From Bacillaceae bacterium (lineage in GTDB: Bacteria > Bacillota > Bacilli > JACDOE01), in contig JACDOE010000001.1 in the NCBI GenBank assembly GCA_017656255.1, positions 372,001-436,000 on the forward strand: 64,000 bases of DNA, read 5' to 3'. Shown here one piece after another: positions 62,824 to 64,000 of this stretch. The stretch's first letter is position 1. Each line of letters starts with the position of its first letter. A program made the position numbers and the translations under genes. The notes under the pieces were generated by a model. That model had not been told where the DNA came from. It was given only the letters and a program-made list of their open reading frames with translations, and did no database searches.

Positions 62824-63915
62824 ATGAAGACATTGCGGGTAAATCTCGGTGAACGATCGTATCCCATTTTTATCGATGAACACATTCTGGAGAATACGGC
62901 TGAGTTTTTAAAAGAAAAGGTACGGCATGATCAACGTCTGTTTGTGGTGACAGATGAACATGTGGCCCCTTTGTATCTGCAGCCTGTACTGAATTCCCTG
63001 GAGCAGGCGGGTTACACAGTAGGTCATTATATCGTGGAAGCCGGAGAAAAGGCGAAGTCTCTGGACGTTCTGCAAGAGATTATCGGAGTAGCGATTCAAT
63101 CCGGTCTCGACCGGAACAGTCTGTTTTTGGCCCTTGGTGGTGGCGTGGTCGGGGACTTGACCGGTTTTGTTGCGGCCACATACATGAGAGGGGTGGAATT
63201 CATTCAGCTACCCACGACACTGCTGGCCCATGACAGCAGTGTCGGAGGCAAAGTCGGGGTGAATCATCCCCTGGGCAAAAATATGATCGGCGCTTTTCAC
63301 CAGCCGCTGATGGTTATTTATGATACGCATACGTTAAAAAGTCTTCCGGTGAGGGAAGTGTCGGCCGGCTTTGCCGAAGTGATCAAACACGGGCTCATCT
63401 GGGATGCCTCCTTTGTTTCATGGCTGGAATCTCATGCGGAAGGATTGCTTCGACTGGAACCCGATTTGATGAAACAGGCACTTTATCGTGCCTGCTCGGT
63501 TAAAGTGAATGTGGTCTCACAGGATGAGAAAGAACAGGGGCTTCGTGCCATTTTAAATCTGGGCCATACTTTCGGGCATGCCATTGAGTCCCTGTCCGGT
63601 TACAGCGGTTTCATTCACGGAGAAGCGGTTTCCGTTGGAATGGTGGGGGCATCTCTTCTGGCAGAGCGCCTGGGAATGGCTGAACATGTTTTCGAACCAA
63701 CCAGGAGGTTGTTAAAACGTTATCGGCTACCGGTTCGTCTTCCCGATACATTTGACGAACAGGAAATGCTGGATGTCATGAAACGGGACAAGAAAAGCAA
63801 AGAAGGTAAACTGGTGATGGTTCTTCCTGAAGCGATCGGACGTGTGCAAGTGGTCAAAGGCGTTGATGAGACACTGGTTATGGAAGCATTGAAACAATTA
63901 AAAGAGGTGGAATGA
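62824..63915 (+). CDS. aroB: 3-dehydroquinate synthase
   Basis: Second step of the shikimate pathway, NAD-dependent. The 363-residue protein has LALGGGVVGDLTGFVAATYMRG (about 99-120), the metal ligands Glu (FAEVIKHGLI) and His (LNLGHTFGHAIE), and HGEAVSVGM. The stop overlaps the aroH start (ATGATGG). Order aroC-aroB-aroH is that of B. subtilis. Confidence 0.96.
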   Translation: MKTLRVNLGERSYPIFIDEHILENTAEFLKEKVRHDQRLFVVTDEHVAPLYLQPVLNSLEQAGYTVGHYIVEAGEKAKSLDVLQEIIGVAIQSGLDRNSLFLALGGGVVGDLTGFVAATYMRGVEFIQLPTTLLAHDSSVGGKVGVNHPLGKNMIGAFHQPLMVIYDTHTLKSLPVREVSAGFAEVIKHGLIWDASFVSWLESHAEGLLRLEPDLMKQALYRACSVKVNVVSQDEKEQGLRAILNLGHTFGHAIESLSGYSGFIHGEAVSVGMVGASLLAERLGMAEHVFEPTRRLLKRYRLPVRLPDTFDEQEMLDVMKRDKKSKEGKLVMVLPEAIGRVQVVKGVDETLVMEALKQLKEVE

Positions 63916-64000
63916 TGGGAGTGCGAGGTATTCGTGGCGCGACAACTGCAGATACCAATCAGGCGGATGAAATCTGGCAGAGAAGCCGTGAACTGGTGGA
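63915..64000 (+). CDS. aroH: Chorismate mutase AroH, 5' part
   Basis: Cut by the window end. The first residues MGVRGIRGATTADTNQADEI match the monofunctional AroH-type chorismate mutase. It may begin one codon earlier, at 63912. AroH normally precedes trpE in Bacillus, so the trp operon and its TRAP-binding leader probably lie just beyond the window. Confidence 0.85.
   Translation, partial: MGVRGIRGATTADTNQADEIWQRSRELV

Overview
The window reads as a chromosomal core segment of an endospore-forming Bacillaceae (Firmicutes). The evidence is sporulation and germination genes (spmB, ypeB, spoIVA, prsW, yphE/yphF neighbours), bacillithiol genes, a TRAP protein (mtrB), a serine T-box leader, strong AGGAGG ribosome sites with frequent GTG/TTG starts, and gene order that follows Bacillus subtilis over long stretches (spmB-rluB-resABCDE; gudB-ypdA-ansA-prsW-ypeB-ypfAB-cmk-plsC-ypfD-fni-yphA-der-plsY-gpsA-yphE-yphF-spoIVA-hbs-folE; mtrB-hepS-menG-hepT-ndk-cheR-aroC-aroB-aroH). 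A ferredoxin-dependent 2-oxoacid oxidoreductase, a tryptophanase and futalosine-type menaquinone genes set it apart from B. subtilis. They would fit a thermophilic or alkaliphilic relative such as Caldalkalibacillus, but that is inference. There is no phage, transposase, CRISPR array, rRNA or tRNA that I can see.

Layout. 1-7.7 kb: end of spmB, then rluB and the resABCDE cytochrome c maturation and redox-signalling operon. 7.7-14.9 kb: an accessory stretch with a HAD hydrolase, an AT-rich lipoprotein and tryptophanase, then on the minus strand a serine operon (aminotransferase-serA) behind a serine T-box, and inorganic pyrophosphatase. 15-18.6 kb: DUF92 protein, ferredoxin, an unrecognised anchored protein, a CPBP protease and a LysM protein. 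18.6-22.3 kb: a two-gene 2-oxoacid:ferredoxin oxidoreductase made of fused subunits, preceded by a 25-bp palindrome and a cre-like site. 22.4-27.2 kb: small membrane proteins, a polysaccharide deacetylase lipoprotein, a tandem P-loop protein, a MecA-type adaptor and a BshB2-type deacetylase.

27.4-48.7 kb: a long syntenic core covering glutamate dehydrogenase, bacillithiol disulfide reductase, asparaginase, PrsW, YpeB (without sleB), a PilZ protein, cmk, plsC, an S1 protein, fni, a YIEGIA/DUF3189 module, der, plsY, gpsA, a 2Fe-2S ferredoxin, yphF, spoIVA, HU and folE. 48.8-51.8 kb: an alpha/beta hydrolase, paired fluoride channels and TRAP. 51.8-58.8 kb: a menaquinone side-chain and head-group operon in which ubiD/ubiA/ubiX-like genes and mqnA sit between menG and hepT, then ndk. 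58.9-64 kb: modAB, cheR, a 46-residue putative HTH protein and the start of the aro operon (aroC, aroB, aroH cut by the window end).

How it works together: ResABC matures c-type cytochromes and ResDE senses respiratory state. The Mqn/Hep/MenG genes make the menaquinone those chains use. The 2-oxoacid oxidoreductase and the two ferredoxins offer a low-potential electron route. AroC/B/H supply chorismate, which feeds both tryptophan synthesis (under TRAP control) and MqnA. The most interesting parts are the futalosine insert in the hepS-menG-hepT operon, the YIEGIA/DUF3189 module, the fused oxidoreductase with its operator-like palindrome, and several small genes or leaders not explained by standard annotation.
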